From positions 2,940,001-3,004,000 of the forward strand of contig NZ_CP083388.1 in assembly GCF_020042285.1 (NCBI RefSeq): 64,000 nt of DNA. The letters are read 5' to 3'. A model generated the notes under the pieces. That model was not told where the DNA came from and did not search any database. It worked only from the letters and a program-made list of their open reading frames with translations. The translations under genes were made by a program, and so were the position numbers. This DNA is from Ferruginibacter albus (GTDB taxonomy: Bacteria > Bacteroidota > Bacteroidia > Chitinophagales > Chitinophagaceae). Within the stretch, counting starts at the first letter, position 1, and each line of letters starts with the position of its first letter. Shown in pieces: positions 24,556 through 33,050 of this stretch.

Positions 24556-26141
24556 GTAATGAAAATTTAGATGATATTATAAAACAGCGTTCTCAAGATC
24601 ATGAGGCGCAGGTACCCCCGGATGCCTGGGATAATATCATTAACAAAAAGAAAAGAAAACCCTACCCTTTCTTTTGGTGGCTATCGATCTTGCTCATTGG
24701 ATTGATAGTGACAGGAGTGTTTTATTTTAATAAGAGCAATTCAGTATCAAACAAAAACACTGCGTCCAATACTCAAAAGAAGGAGAATTCAACTAACAAC
24801 AATAATAATCAAAACATATCAACCACTAATCCTTTTTCAATAACCAACAATACAAAAACGGACAGCACTCAAACAAAAAACCTCATTACAAACAGCATAA
24901 GAAAACCAGATCATCAAACAACTAATTTCACCAACATAGAAAATACATCAACAAAGACCTCCAACTTTCCTAACAATTTTATTGCCACTACAATCAATCC
25001 AAAAGGCAATTCAAAAAATAGTAAAAGATCTACCAAACAAAAAATCCGTTCTGTCATAACTGGTGGCGAAACAGATGAAATAGCTTATGAACAAAAAAAT
25101 ACCGCTTCTTTTTATACTGAACGAAATAAAAAAAGCAAAACAAAATCTAAAATAATTTCACCGGATGTAAATGAAATAAAAACTGGCACCAACGAAGAAA
25201 GCACAACAGCACCTGAAGAAAACTCTATAACAACTACCACCAAAACTATTCAGCCGCCGATTGAAAATATAGAAGGCCCAATAGAACAGCTTACTAAAAC
25301 AAAAGATTCATCACTCACAACCGCCGGAAAAGATTCCGGCAATTTGGTTAAGAATACAAACAGTAATAAAAAAGAAAAATCAAATAATAAATCTCATAAA
25401 AACCAGTGGTGGCTGGATGTTTCTGTTATTCCATTTTCTCCCTCGCAAGCATATGACCAACCATTGTATTTAAAAAGATATCTTACCAATAGCGATGGTT
25501 CCACATCAACTTTAACAACCAATAGTTTTAAATCAACGCTTCAATTTTCATTTGGCTTCCAGGCTTTAGTAAGAAAGAACATCAGTAATAAATTAAATAT
25601 AGGATTAGGGGTATATTATTCAACAATAAAAGAAGACAACACTTTATCAGGCACCGATACAACAGTTTCTTATAACACTATACAGCGATTGGTAAACGAC
25701 AATGTTAATCCGCCTTATTTAAGAAATGATACTGTCTCCAGTATTTCAACCGGACTTAGAACCATTCATGCAACTAATACTTATACACTGTTTAGTATTC
25801 CGCTTTTGTTGCAATACAATTTTATAAGTACGCCAAAAATTTCTGTAGGGTTAAACGGAGGTATTTATTTTAATGTATCTACGCAATACACCAATGTTAT
25901 AAAAGGAAATATTGAGGCGCAATATCCGGACGGCACTCAACCCGCCAATTCAAATAACCGATCAAGTATAGACTACTTTGCCAGTCTCCGTATAACAAAG
26001 CCTTTTGGTAAAAAGCTTTCTTTATTCGCTGAGCCCGTTTATAGAATTAATGGCGACAAACTAAAAGTTAAAAACACATTTGTTAATAAAAAGATAGACC
26101 AGGTTGGTATTGGTATAGGACTTACTTACAAAATAAAATGA
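24552..26141 (+). CDS. Sigma-linked membrane-anchored protein with C-terminal beta-barrel (module 2)
   Basis: 529 aa, same plan as the gene at 14103. A cytoplasmic tail (1-37) carries VPPDAWDNIINKKKRK. One transmembrane helix lies at about 39-58 (PFFWWLSILLIGLIVTGVFYF). A very Asn/Thr/Lys/Ser-rich linker (about 60-285) is longer than in the paralogue. A beta-barrel-like region (about 287-529) starts at WWLDVSVIPFSPSQAY and ends VGIGIGLTYKIK, with the terminal hydrophobic pattern of outer-membrane proteins. The linker is long enough to cross the periplasm. Likely regulates the coupled sigma factor (inference). Ends convergently with the YkgJ-type gene. Confidence 0.65.
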   Translation: MSNENLDDIIKQRSQDHEAQVPPDAWDNIINKKKRKPYPFFWWLSILLIGLIVTGVFYFNKSNSVSNKNTASNTQKKENSTNNNNNQNISTTNPFSITNNTKTDSTQTKNLITNSIRKPDHQTTNFTNIENTSTKTSNFPNNFIATTINPKGNSKNSKRSTKQKIRSVITGGETDEIAYEQKNTASFYTERNKKSKTKSKIISPDVNEIKTGTNEESTTAPEENSITTTTKTIQPPIENIEGPIEQLTKTKDSSLTTAGKDSGNLVKNTNSNKKEKSNNKSHKNQWWLDVSVIPFSPSQAYDQPLYLKRYLTNSDGSTSTLTTNSFKSTLQFSFGFQALVRKNISNKLNIGLGVYYSTIKEDNTLSGTDTTVSYNTIQRLVNDNVNPPYLRNDTVSSISTGLRTIHATNTYTLFSIPLLLQYNFISTPKISVGLNGGIYFNVSTQYTNVIKGNIEAQYPDGTQPANSNNRSSIDYFASLRITKPFGKKLSLFAEPVYRINGDKLKVKNTFVNKKIDQVGIGIGLTYKIK

Positions 26142-26160
26142 GACTACTTTATTTAGTCTC
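26140..26160. terminator. Small hairpin between convergent genes
   Basis: GAGACTA (26140-26146) and TAGTCTC (26154-26160) with a CTTTATT loop, overlapping both stop codons. No adjacent T-run on the plus side, so terminator activity is uncertain. Confidence 0.35.
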
Positions 26161-26652
26161 GATCAATTTTTCCAGAACATAATAAACTGCAGGACAAAAA
26201 CCGGAATTTTTCAACGTAAGATTCGGGCGTTTTAAAAGCACATCTTCATCCGTATAAGGAAAACGTTCACAATCCGATGGTCGAACATCATAAATACTGC
26301 AATAATTATCGGATCCTAAAAATGGGCAAGGCTTAGTATTTACCACGTAATCACCTTCCTCATCCAGGCGAAGATAAGTTTCTATAAAATCGCCTTCCTT
26401 CATTTTCAGGTGCTTACTGATCCGTTTTATATCCGGCGTTTTAAAGCGTGGGGAGTAATTCTTACAGCAGGCAGCGCAATCCAGGCAATTAATATGGCTA
26501 AATGCTTCCTCATGCAGATCAGGCAAGGCTTTCAGTACCTTATTCTTATCTGCACGATTCAGTAACCGCTTATACTCTTTCTGCCGCTCTCCTGATTTTT
26601 TTCCCCAGTTTTGTAATAATTTCTCCGTCATTTTAGTTGTTTTTTTATTCAT
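26149..26652 (-). CDS. YkgJ-family cysteine-cluster protein
   Basis: 167 aa counted from the ATG at 26652; an ATG at 26631 is also possible. The frame opens at 26691, but a TAnnTTTG box at 26668-26675 lies downstream of that codon and excludes it. The YkgJ/CxxCxxCC domain is shown by CLDCAACCKNYSPRF in the middle, then PCPFLGSDNYCSIYDVRPSDCERFPY, eight or more Cys in the typical spacing, presumed to bind zinc or an Fe-S cluster. Function of the family is not settled. Single gene, convergent with sigma module 2. Confidence 0.8.
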   Translation of the reverse strand: MNKKTTKMTEKLLQNWGKKSGERQKEYKRLLNRADKNKVLKALPDLHEEAFSHINCLDCAACCKNYSPRFKTPDIKRISKHLKMKEGDFIETYLRLDEEGDYVVNTKPCPFLGSDNYCSIYDVRPSDCERFPYTDEDVLLKRPNLTLKNSGFCPAVYYVLEKLIETK

Positions 26653-26667
26653 CAGTTTTCCACAACT

Positions 26668-26675
26668 CAAAAGTA
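26668..26675 (-). promoter_or_regulatory. -7 box (TACTTTTG) for the YkgJ gene
   Basis: Minus-strand TAnnTTTG match 16 nt upstream of the ATG at 26652; it decides between start codons. Confidence 0.45.
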
Positions 26676-26711
26676 GCGAACATATGGGCAATTAATCTTG
26701 TTGTGTTAATG

Positions 26712-26719
26712 TAAATTTG
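26712..26719 (+). promoter_or_regulatory. -7 box (TAAATTTG) for gcvP
   Basis: TAnnTTTG match 160 nt upstream of the gcvP start. It implies a leader of about 150 nt that contains the repeat at 26785-26828. Confidence 0.35.
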
Positions 26720-26784
26720 CGGCTTATTTATCCCTGTAATCTATGACCCAACTCCCGCATTGCTCCATAAAGAATAAAAAGTAT

Positions 26785-26828
26785 AAGTGAGTGATCCTTC
26801 GTCTACGCTCAGGACAAGCTCCACGAAG
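26785..26828. repeat. Intergenic repeat: truncated copy of the AAGTGAGTGA element joined to a CTTCGT/ACGAAG hairpin
   Basis: AAGTGAGTGA at 26785-26794 matches the first 10 nt of repeat copies D and E, then switches to TCCTTCGTCTACGCTCAGGA. CTTCGT (26797-26802) pairs with ACGAAG (26823-26828). The CTACGCTCAGGACAAGCT stretch resembles the dispersed palindromic repeats common in this phylum. Confidence 0.5.
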
Positions 26829-26878
26829 CCGCTTCTTGTACAAACGCCGATAACATAAAACAAACAAAGAGGATTTAT

Positions 26879-29776
26879 ATGAACTTATTTGATAATCAAC
26901 AGAATGAATTTGCAACAAGACATATTGGACCGGATGAACATGAAACAAAAGAAATGCTGGACACGATCGGTCTACAATCGATTGATGAATTAATTAAGAA
27001 AACTATCCCTGGTTCCATACGATTGAAAAAAGGGTTGGCACTTCCTGCGGCAGTGAGCGAATTTGAATATTTGAATGAACTGAAGAAGACTGCTGCAAAA
27101 AATAAAGTATTTAAAAATTATATTGGCCAAGGATATTATGACACCATAACGCCTTCGGTTATTTTAAGAACTGTTTTTGAAAACCCGGGATGGTACACAC
27201 AGTACACTCCATACCAGGCAGAGATCTCGCAAGGACGTCTGGAAAGCTTGTTAAACTTTCAAACAATGGTAAGCGACTTAACAGGCTTACCAATTGCCAA
27301 TGCAAGTTTATTGGATGAAGCTACAGCGGCTGCAGAAGCAATGACCATGCTGTTCAATCACAAGAACAGAAATCACGATCACATAACTGCTCCCAAGTTT
27401 TTTGTAGATGAAAAAATATTTGCTCAAACAAAAGATGTTTTAATAACAAGAGCAACACCAATCGGCGTTGAATTGGTATTTGGTGATTTTGCAACGGCTT
27501 CTTTAGATGAATTATACTTTGGCGCTATTCTGCAATATCCTAATAGCGATGGCGCTGTTATTGACTATCGCTCCTTTATTGAAAGTGCACATAGCGTGAA
27601 CGCACAAGTGATCTTGGCTACCGACTTGTTAGCGCTTACTTTATTAACTCCTCCGGGTGAATTAGGCGCTGATGTTGCTGTTGGATCTTCGCAACGTTTT
27701 GGTGTACCCATTGGCTTTGGCGGACCACATGCAGCTTTCTTTGCTACAAAAGATGAATTTAAAAGAAATATTCCCGGTCGTATTATAGGTGTTAGCATCG
27801 ATGCAGAAGGTAATCGTTGTCTGCGTATGGCGTTGCAAACAAGAGAGCAACATATCCGTCGTGAAAAAGCAACTTCTAATATTTGTACGGCGCAAGCGTT
27901 GTTGGCAAATATGTCGGCAATGTATGCTATCTATCATGGTAGTCAAGGTTTAAAAAATATTGCAACACGCACTCATTTGCTAGCACAAAAAATAGCAACA
28001 GCTTTAACAGAATTAGGCTTTGAGCAAACCAATGAATTTTATTTTGATACATTGAAAATAAAAGTTGCTGATGTTGCTATAGTAAAAACAAAAGCAGAAA
28101 AACAAGAGATCAACTTTAATTATTTTGCTGATAACACTATAGGAATAACATTAGATGAAACAACTACAATAAAAGATGTTCATCAGATTGCAAAAGTGTT
28201 TGCTGCAGTAGCAGATAAAAAATATGCAGTTGATAAAAAGATAAGTGAAGAAATAAACTTACCGGCTTTTGCTGTTCGCACATCAGCTTATTTATTACAT
28301 CCGGTCTTTAATACACATCATAGCGAAAGCCAAATGATGCGTTACATCAAATCTTTAGAGAATAAAGACCTTAGCTTAAACACTTCTATGATAAGCTTGG
28401 GAAGTTGTACGATGAAACTGAACGCTGCGACAGAACTGATTCCTGTAAGTTGGCCGGAGTTCAGCAAACTACACCCATTTGCTCCAAAAGAACAAACGAA
28501 AGGTTATTTGCAAATAATATCAGAATTAGAAAATTATTTAAGTACGATCACAGGTTTTGCTGCTACATCTTTACAACCCAACAGCGGTGCACAAGGCGAA
28601 TACGCAGGACTATTAGTTATTAAAGCCTATTTAGAAAGCAAAGGACAACATCATAGAAACGTAGTATTGATACCGATTTCAGCACATGGAACAAATCCTG
28701 CAAGCGCTGTAATGGTAGGCTTTAAAGTAGTAGTAACCAAATGCGATGATGCAGGTAATATCGATGTAGAAGATCTGAAAGCAAAAGCAGAAGAACATAA
28801 AGATGACCTGGCAGCGTTGATGGTTACCTACCCTTCCACGCATGGAGTGTTTGAAGAAAGCATCCGTGAAATTATTGATACAGTACATCAATACGGCGGA
28901 CAGGTTTATATGGATGGTGCGAACATGAATGCACAGGTTGGATTAACTAGTCCGGGCAATATTGGTGCTGATGTTTGTCATTTGAATTTGCATAAAACAT
29001 TCGCCATTCCACATGGTGGCGGTGGTCCGGGTGTTGGGCCGATCTGCGTAGCAGAACATTTAGTTCCTTTCTTGCCGGGGCATACAAATATCAAAACGGA
29101 TGTAACTAATATTCATGCAGTAAGTGCTGCTCCTTATGGAAGCGCCAGCATTTTACTCATCAGTTACGCTTATATAAAATTGTTGGGTGCAACAGGTGTT
29201 CGCAAAGCAACAGAGTATGCAATACTCAATGCCAATTACATGAAAGCCCGTTTAGAAGAATTTTATAAAATATTATACTCCGGTAAAAACGGTACAGCAG
29301 CACATGAATTCATTGTTGATCTTCGCCCATTTAAAACCAGCGCCGGCATTGAAGCAGAAGATGTTGCCAAACGCTTGATGGATTATGGTTTTCATGCGCC
29401 AACACTTTCTTTCCCTGTTGCAGGAACATTAATGGTAGAACCAACAGAAAGCGAAGACAAAGCGGAATTGGATCGTTTTTGCGATGCGATGATCGGTATC
29501 TATCACGAGATAAAAGCAATTGAAGAAGCCAGCGCAGATAAAAAAGATAACGTACTAAAAAATGCACCGCACACACAATACGTGATCACTTCCGATGATT
29601 GGCAACATAGCTACTCACGTACGCAAGCTGCTTATCCTTTGCCCTATAGCAAAGCCAATAAGTTTTGGCCAAGTGTAAGCAGGGTTAATAATACACACGG
29701 CGATAGAAATTTGATTTGTACTTGTGAGCCGATTTCATCTTATGTAGAACAAAAAGCTGCTGTAGCTACTGTGTAG
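26879..29776 (+). CDS. gcvP: Glycine dehydrogenase (decarboxylating), P protein
   Basis: 965 aa, single-chain P protein as in E. coli (about 957). PLP-dependent decarboxylation of glycine, passing the aminomethyl group to lipoyl-GcvH in the glycine cleavage system. N-terminal half: [17 protein letters not shown] and [19 protein letters not shown]-terminal half: the PLP lysine in [16 protein letters not shown] (about residue 705), [10 protein letters not shown] and [12 protein letters not shown]. The C terminus ends with the conserved [15 protein letters not shown] region. An SD-like GAGG precedes the ATG at 26879. gcvH and gcvT are not in the window. No recognisable glycine riboswitch in the leader. 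Confidence 0.97.
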   Translation: MNLFDNQQNEFATRHIGPDEHETKEMLDTIGLQSIDELIKKTIPGSIRLKKGLALPAAVSEFEYLNELKKTAAKNKVFKNYIGQGYYDTITPSVILRTVFENPGWYTQYTPYQAEISQGRLESLLNFQTMVSDLTGLPIANASLLDEATAAAEAMTMLFNHKNRNHDHITAPKFFVDEKIFAQTKDVLITRATPIGVELVFGDFATASLDELYFGAILQYPNSDGAVIDYRSFIESAHSVNAQVILATDLLALTLLTPPGELGADVAVGSSQRFGVPIGFGGPHAAFFATKDEFKRNIPGRIIGVSIDAEGNRCLRMALQTREQHIRREKATSNICTAQALLANMSAMYAIYHGSQGLKNIATRTHLLAQKIATALTELGFEQTNEFYFDTLKIKVADVAIVKTKAEKQEINFNYFADNTIGITLDETTTIKDVHQIAKVFAAVADKKYAVDKKISEEINLPAFAVRTSAYLLHPVFNTHHSESQMMRYIKSLENKDLSLNTSMISLGSCTMKLNAATELIPVSWPEFSKLHPFAPKEQTKGYLQIISELENYLSTITGFAATSLQPNSGAQGEYAGLLVIKAYLESKGQHHRNVVLIPISAHGTNPASAVMVGFKVVVTKCDDAGNIDVEDLKAKAEEHKDDLAALMVTYPSTHGVFEESIREIIDTVHQYGGQVYMDGANMNAQVGLTSPGNIGADVCHLNLHKTFAIPHGGGGPGVGPICVAEHLVPFLPGHTNIKTDVTNIHAVSAAPYGSASILLISYAYIKLLGATGVRKATEYAILNANYMKARLEEFYKILYSGKNGTAAHEFIVDLRPFKTSAGIEAEDVAKRLMDYGFHAPTLSFPVAGTLMVEPTESEDKAELDRFCDAMIGIYHEIKAIEEASADKKDNVLKNAPHTQYVITSDDWQHSYSRTQAAYPLPYSKANKFWPSVSRVNNTHGDRNLICTCEPISSYVEQKAAVATV

Positions 29777-29814
29777 TTTTATTTTGGTACATGCATTTGT
29801 TCTTTGCTCAAAAC

Positions 29815-29868
29815 CGTTGTGTCACATTTCGTTCATCGGCATTGCTACTATTAAGCTTTAATTAAAGC
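29815..29868 (-). repeat. Dispersed intergenic repeat, copy C
   Basis: 53 of 54 bases identical to copy B at 22014-22067; begins 39 nt after the gcvP stop. Its 3' end is a perfect 14-bp palindrome GCTTTAATTAAAGC. Confidence 0.85.
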
Positions 29869-29873
29869 GTAGA

Positions 29874-29941
29874 TTTTCACGCAAAGAAGCAAAGAACGCA
29901 AAGTCTTAGCGCCTTTTTAACTTTGCTTCTTTGCGTGAAAA
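29874..29941. repeat. Perfect 21-bp inverted repeat (GCAAAGAAGC type)
   Basis: Arms 29874-29894 (TTTTCACGCAAAGAAGCAAA plus G) and 29921-29941 are exact reverse complements, with a 26-nt loop. The right arm ends 7 nt before the hydrolase ATG. A half-copy relative lies at 37354-37380. It could form a stable hairpin in the leader of the next gene. Confidence 0.85.
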
Positions 29942-29947
29942 ATAATT

Positions 29948-30586
29948 ATGAAAAAAGTCTATTTCATAAGTGGTGTTGGAGCAAGTAAAAAGCTGTTCAA
30001 CTTTTTAGACCTGTCCTTTTGCGATCCCCATTTTATTGAATGGATACCTCCTTTTAAAAAGGAAAGCTTGCAACAATATGCTTTACGCTTAAAAGCACTC
30101 ATGCCCGAAAATGATCCTGTAATAGTAGGCGTTTCATTAGGCGGAATGCTGGCTTCTGAAATTGCAAGAGCCTACCCCCTTTCTAAGGTCATCATAATCT
30201 CAAGCAATAAAACAAGCGCAGAATTTCCTGCTTATCTGCGAATAGGAAAACACATTCCTGTCTATAAACTATTTCCGGATAATTTCTTTACCAAACGTTC
30301 TTTCATACTCAAATACTTTTTTAATTCAAAAGGAACTGAAGAGCAAAAACTGCATAAGATCATTTTACAGGAAACAGATGTTCCTTTCACAAAATGGGCG
30401 ATCGGTGCTATTCTAAAATGGAAAACAAACAATCCTCCTTCCAACATTACACATATACATGGCACTGCAGATACATTATTACCTTACTATAAAGTAAAAG
30501 CGGATTATACTATTAAAGGAGGTACACATATAATGACATTGGATAGAGCTAAAGAGATTTCAGCTTTGCTTAAAAAATTGCTTTAA
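29948..30586 (+). CDS. Small alpha/beta-hydrolase
   Basis: 212 aa, cytoplasmic. Alpha/beta-hydrolase core with nucleophile elbow GVSLGGM (Ser at about residue 63), Asp in HGTADTLLP and His in GGTHIMTLDRA; the triad is complete. N-terminal strand KKVYFISGVGASKKLF. There is no lid domain beyond a short helical insert (FFTKRSFILKYFF). Substrate unknown; similar small hydrolases act on esters or thioesters. A 21-bp inverted repeat sits directly upstream. Confidence 0.75.
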   Translation: MKKVYFISGVGASKKLFNFLDLSFCDPHFIEWIPPFKKESLQQYALRLKALMPENDPVIVGVSLGGMLASEIARAYPLSKVIIISSNKTSAEFPAYLRIGKHIPVYKLFPDNFFTKRSFILKYFFNSKGTEEQKLHKIILQETDVPFTKWAIGAILKWKTNNPPSNITHIHGTADTLLPYYKVKADYTIKGGTHIMTLDRAKEISALLKKLL

Positions 30587-30650
30587 CAATCCTTTAATAA
30601 ACTTCATTCTTGATCTTCGTTCTATTTAAGCGTAACAAAACTTAAATAAA

Positions 30651-31079
30651 ATGAAAACAAATTTTACAAAAACAATCATACTTAGTTCAATAATTACTAT
30701 TGGATTATTTTCAACAGTAAAAGCCCAAACAGCTTATAACGATCAATATTATAATAACCAATATAATAATGGTTATAACCAAAGCTGTGATCAGCAACAA
30801 AGCTTTTACTACTATCCTTCTGCCAACGTGTATTACAATCCATTTGCGAATAATTATTCTTATAATAATGGTCGTGGATGGTTAACCGTAAATGTATTAC
30901 CTGCCGGTATATCTGTTTACAATGCTCCTAGATACACCGTTTATCACAGAGGTCCACAAGTTTGGTTAGACAATCCGGTTCATATAAAAAACTACAGACA
31001 AGCATCCTATTACAAACCAGTTGTTGTTAATAACCATAGAGACAGGGATTTTAGAAGAATGCAACGTAACAGGTGGTAA
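30651..31079 (+). CDS. Secreted Tyr/Asn-rich protein of unknown function
   Basis: 142 aa: signal peptide (cleavage near VKAQ, residue 25), then YNDQYYNNQYNNGYNQS and similar Tyr/Asn/Gln-rich sequence to about 75. A short conserved-looking segment (GRGWLTVNVLPAGISVYN) and a basic C terminus (HRDRDFRRMQRNRW) follow. No known domain recognised. The Tyr/Asn richness suggests an extracytoplasmic matrix or aggregation-prone protein (inference). Single gene with a strong terminator 21 nt after its stop. Confidence 0.6.
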   Translation: MKTNFTKTIILSSIITIGLFSTVKAQTAYNDQYYNNQYNNGYNQSCDQQQSFYYYPSANVYYNPFANNYSYNNGRGWLTVNVLPAGISVYNAPRYTVYHRGPQVWLDNPVHIKNYRQASYYKPVVVNNHRDRDFRRMQRNRW

Positions 31080-31099
31080 CCGAAACCACACAAACAACT

Positions 31100-31136
31100 A
31101 ATAAAAAATGCGGCTAACTCAGCCGCATTTTTTATT
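31100..31136. terminator. Bidirectional intrinsic terminator
   Basis: Perfect 16-bp inverted repeat (31100-31115, 31121-31136; loop AACTC) with GC-rich core GCGGCT/AGCCGC flanked by A6 and T6. It serves the convergent secreted-protein and GH28 genes. Confidence 0.92.
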
Positions 31137-31152
31137 AAAATAATTTTTAAAT

Positions 31153-32772
31153 TTATTTTCCAACCTGTATCACTCCTTTTATATTGTGGGTATCTGTTGA
31201 TAACACTTTTACATCACTGGTATTTTCATCTCCCTTTACTAATATAGAATTCTTCTCAGGCAATAATCCATCTGTTAATTGAAAACCTTTTACATTTGTT
31301 AAGGCATACACAGGACTAACTGTTACTTCCGGAATTATTTTCACGGATTTCAAATCTAAATTAGCAGCATAATTCGCCACAAAACCTTTAGTAGCGCTAA
31401 TAGTCACATGATCGAAAAAGATATTTTTTACCGGCATGTCTGCTAATCCATTTATATATACAGCTGTTTTTGCGCCATTACAATACACATTGCTAATGTG
31501 AAAATCCCTGAACTCTGGAGTTTTTTCCTGTATTTCAGGTTTGCCGTCGCTCTTTGTTTTTCCTGCAGGCATATCTTCATAATACGTGTCAAATGAAATT
31601 GCTTCACCCGCAATATCTCTCATATAAATGTTACACAAATAAATATCTCTTACCAATCCCCCTCTTCCATAATTACTTTTTACACGTATGCCGATATCAG
31701 TTCCAACATAATTGCAATCGGTAACGTATACATTTTGCATGCCACCATCCGTATTACTGCCAATTACAAAACCACCGTGTGCATGATAGACATTACAAGC
31801 TGCTATCAACACGTTCTTTAAATTCACGGTGCCGGGAGCATCACTTTTGCTGGCGCTCGATTTCATACAAATGCCATCATCTCCTACGCTTACATTACAC
31901 TTATAAATAACTACATTTTCACAAGCGCTGATATCAATACCATCACCGTTTTGCGCATTCCATTCGTTATATACATTTACATATTTCATAGTAAGGTTGG
32001 TACACTTACTTGGATAAAATACAAATTTGGGAGAGTTTCTTATCGTTATTCCTTCAAGCAAAATATCATCGCAATTCACCAAGTACAACATATGCGGACG
32101 TAAAAAATCTCTTGCAGCTATATAATCTTCTTCGGTTGACTTAGTGGTTTTCTTTTTAATTTCTTTTATTATGCTGTCACCACTCAATGCTTCTTTGCTA
32201 GGCCACCAAACATCGTTGCTAACTACTCCTCCTGAGGTAACTAATTTCTTCCAATCGCTTTCAGGAACTTTGCTTCTTTTTACTGGTCGCCATGCATCGC
32301 CGCCGCCATCCAATATTCCTTCACCGGTAATAGCAATATTTTTCAGATCGTATCCATAAATCGGGGAAGCAGGTTGGTAATTAGTACTTTGATTAGATGT
32401 TTTTACAATCGGGTATTGCGTTCTGTCTTTTGTGAAGATTATTAAAGCACCTCTTTCTAAATGTAGATTGACATTGCTTTTCAATTGGATAGGTCCGGTA
32501 AGCCATAAACCTTCCGGAACTAATACGGTTCCTCCACCTGCTGCATTGCAGGCATTAATGGCTTTTTCAAAAGCCGCAGTATTCAGTGTTTGTCCATCGC
32601 TGATAGCACCATAGCTCTTAATAGAAAAAATAGTGTCTTTAAATTCCAGAACTTTTACTGTTGGCATTTTAAACGGCGCATTAGCAGTATACCATTCAAT
32701 TGTTTTTTGCTGTGCATTTACCGATAGAAAACTAAAAAAGAAAATGATCGATATAAGAAAGCGAGGTCTCAT
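31153..32772 (-). CDS. Glycoside hydrolase family 28 (polygalacturonase-like) exported enzyme
   Basis: 539 aa with signal peptide (cleavage at NAQQ, residue 21). The right-handed beta-helix begins with SIKSYGAISDGQTLNTAAFEKAINACNAAGGGTVLVPEG, the standard pectate-lyase/GH28 opening. Catalytic motifs in order: NGDGIDIS, VGDDGICMKSS, HGGFVIGSNTDGG and RVKSNYGRGG. A large Lys-rich insert (about 165-215) separates the first strands. It should hydrolyse galacturonic acid or rhamnogalacturonan linkages in plant polysaccharide. It stands alone, not in a SusCD-type PUL. Promoter box at 32804-32811. Confidence 0.9.
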   Translation of the reverse strand: MRPRFLISIIFFFSFLSVNAQQKTIEWYTANAPFKMPTVKVLEFKDTIFSIKSYGAISDGQTLNTAAFEKAINACNAAGGGTVLVPEGLWLTGPIQLKSNVNLHLERGALIIFTKDRTQYPIVKTSNQSTNYQPASPIYGYDLKNIAITGEGILDGGGDAWRPVKRSKVPESDWKKLVTSGGVVSNDVWWPSKEALSGDSIIKEIKKKTTKSTEEDYIAARDFLRPHMLYLVNCDDILLEGITIRNSPKFVFYPSKCTNLTMKYVNVYNEWNAQNGDGIDISACENVVIYKCNVSVGDDGICMKSSASKSDAPGTVNLKNVLIAACNVYHAHGGFVIGSNTDGGMQNVYVTDCNYVGTDIGIRVKSNYGRGGLVRDIYLCNIYMRDIAGEAISFDTYYEDMPAGKTKSDGKPEIQEKTPEFRDFHISNVYCNGAKTAVYINGLADMPVKNIFFDHVTISATKGFVANYAANLDLKSVKIIPEVTVSPVYALTNVKGFQLTDGLLPEKNSILVKGDENTSDVKVLSTDTHNIKGVIQVGK

Positions 32773-32803
32773 GGAAATAAATTTTTATGACTAAGCAATA
32801 GAT

Positions 32804-32811
32804 CAAAATTA
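32804..32811 (-). promoter_or_regulatory. -7 box (TAATTTTG) for the GH28 gene
   Basis: Minus-strand TAnnTTTG match 32 nt upstream of the start codon. Confidence 0.45.
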
Positions 32812-32897
32812 CAGCATTACGTTTTTGACTTAACTATTACTTACGAAAACGTTGCCGAACAACTATATATTCTGCCTGTTTATAACAATTAAAAGAT

Positions 32898-32975
32898 TGT
32901 CAGCTTGAGCTCGTCGAAAGGGGACTGTAATAGTAAAGGAATATAGGGCCGTCTTCTACAAGCTCAGACTGGCAG
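32898..32975. repeat. Imperfect long inverted repeat, AGCTTGAGCTCGTCGAA type
   Basis: TTGTCAGCTTGAGCTCGTCG on the left mirrors CTACAAGCTCAGACTGGCAG on the right with several mismatches. The arms resemble the dispersed palindrome also glimpsed at 26797-26828 (CTCAGGACAAGCT). No T-tail, so probably not a terminator. Confidence 0.5.
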
Positions 32976-33004
32976 TATAATTATTTACATGGATATACAA
33001 TAAA

Positions 33005-33032
33005 TAAAAAAGCCCCAATCACTTGAGGCTTT
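33005..33032 (-). terminator. Intrinsic terminator of the glucan phosphorylase homologue
   Basis: On the minus strand AAGCCTCAA pairs with TTGGGGCTT (one G-U pair) and is followed by a T6 run; 19 nt beyond the stop codon. Confidence 0.75.
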
Positions 33033-33050
33033 ACAAAAAGATATACTTAG

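Noticed and set aside
26720..26878. Glycine riboswitch in the gcvP leader
   Set aside because: Leader is long enough, but I see no paired aptamer core; the sequence is explained by the two repeats.
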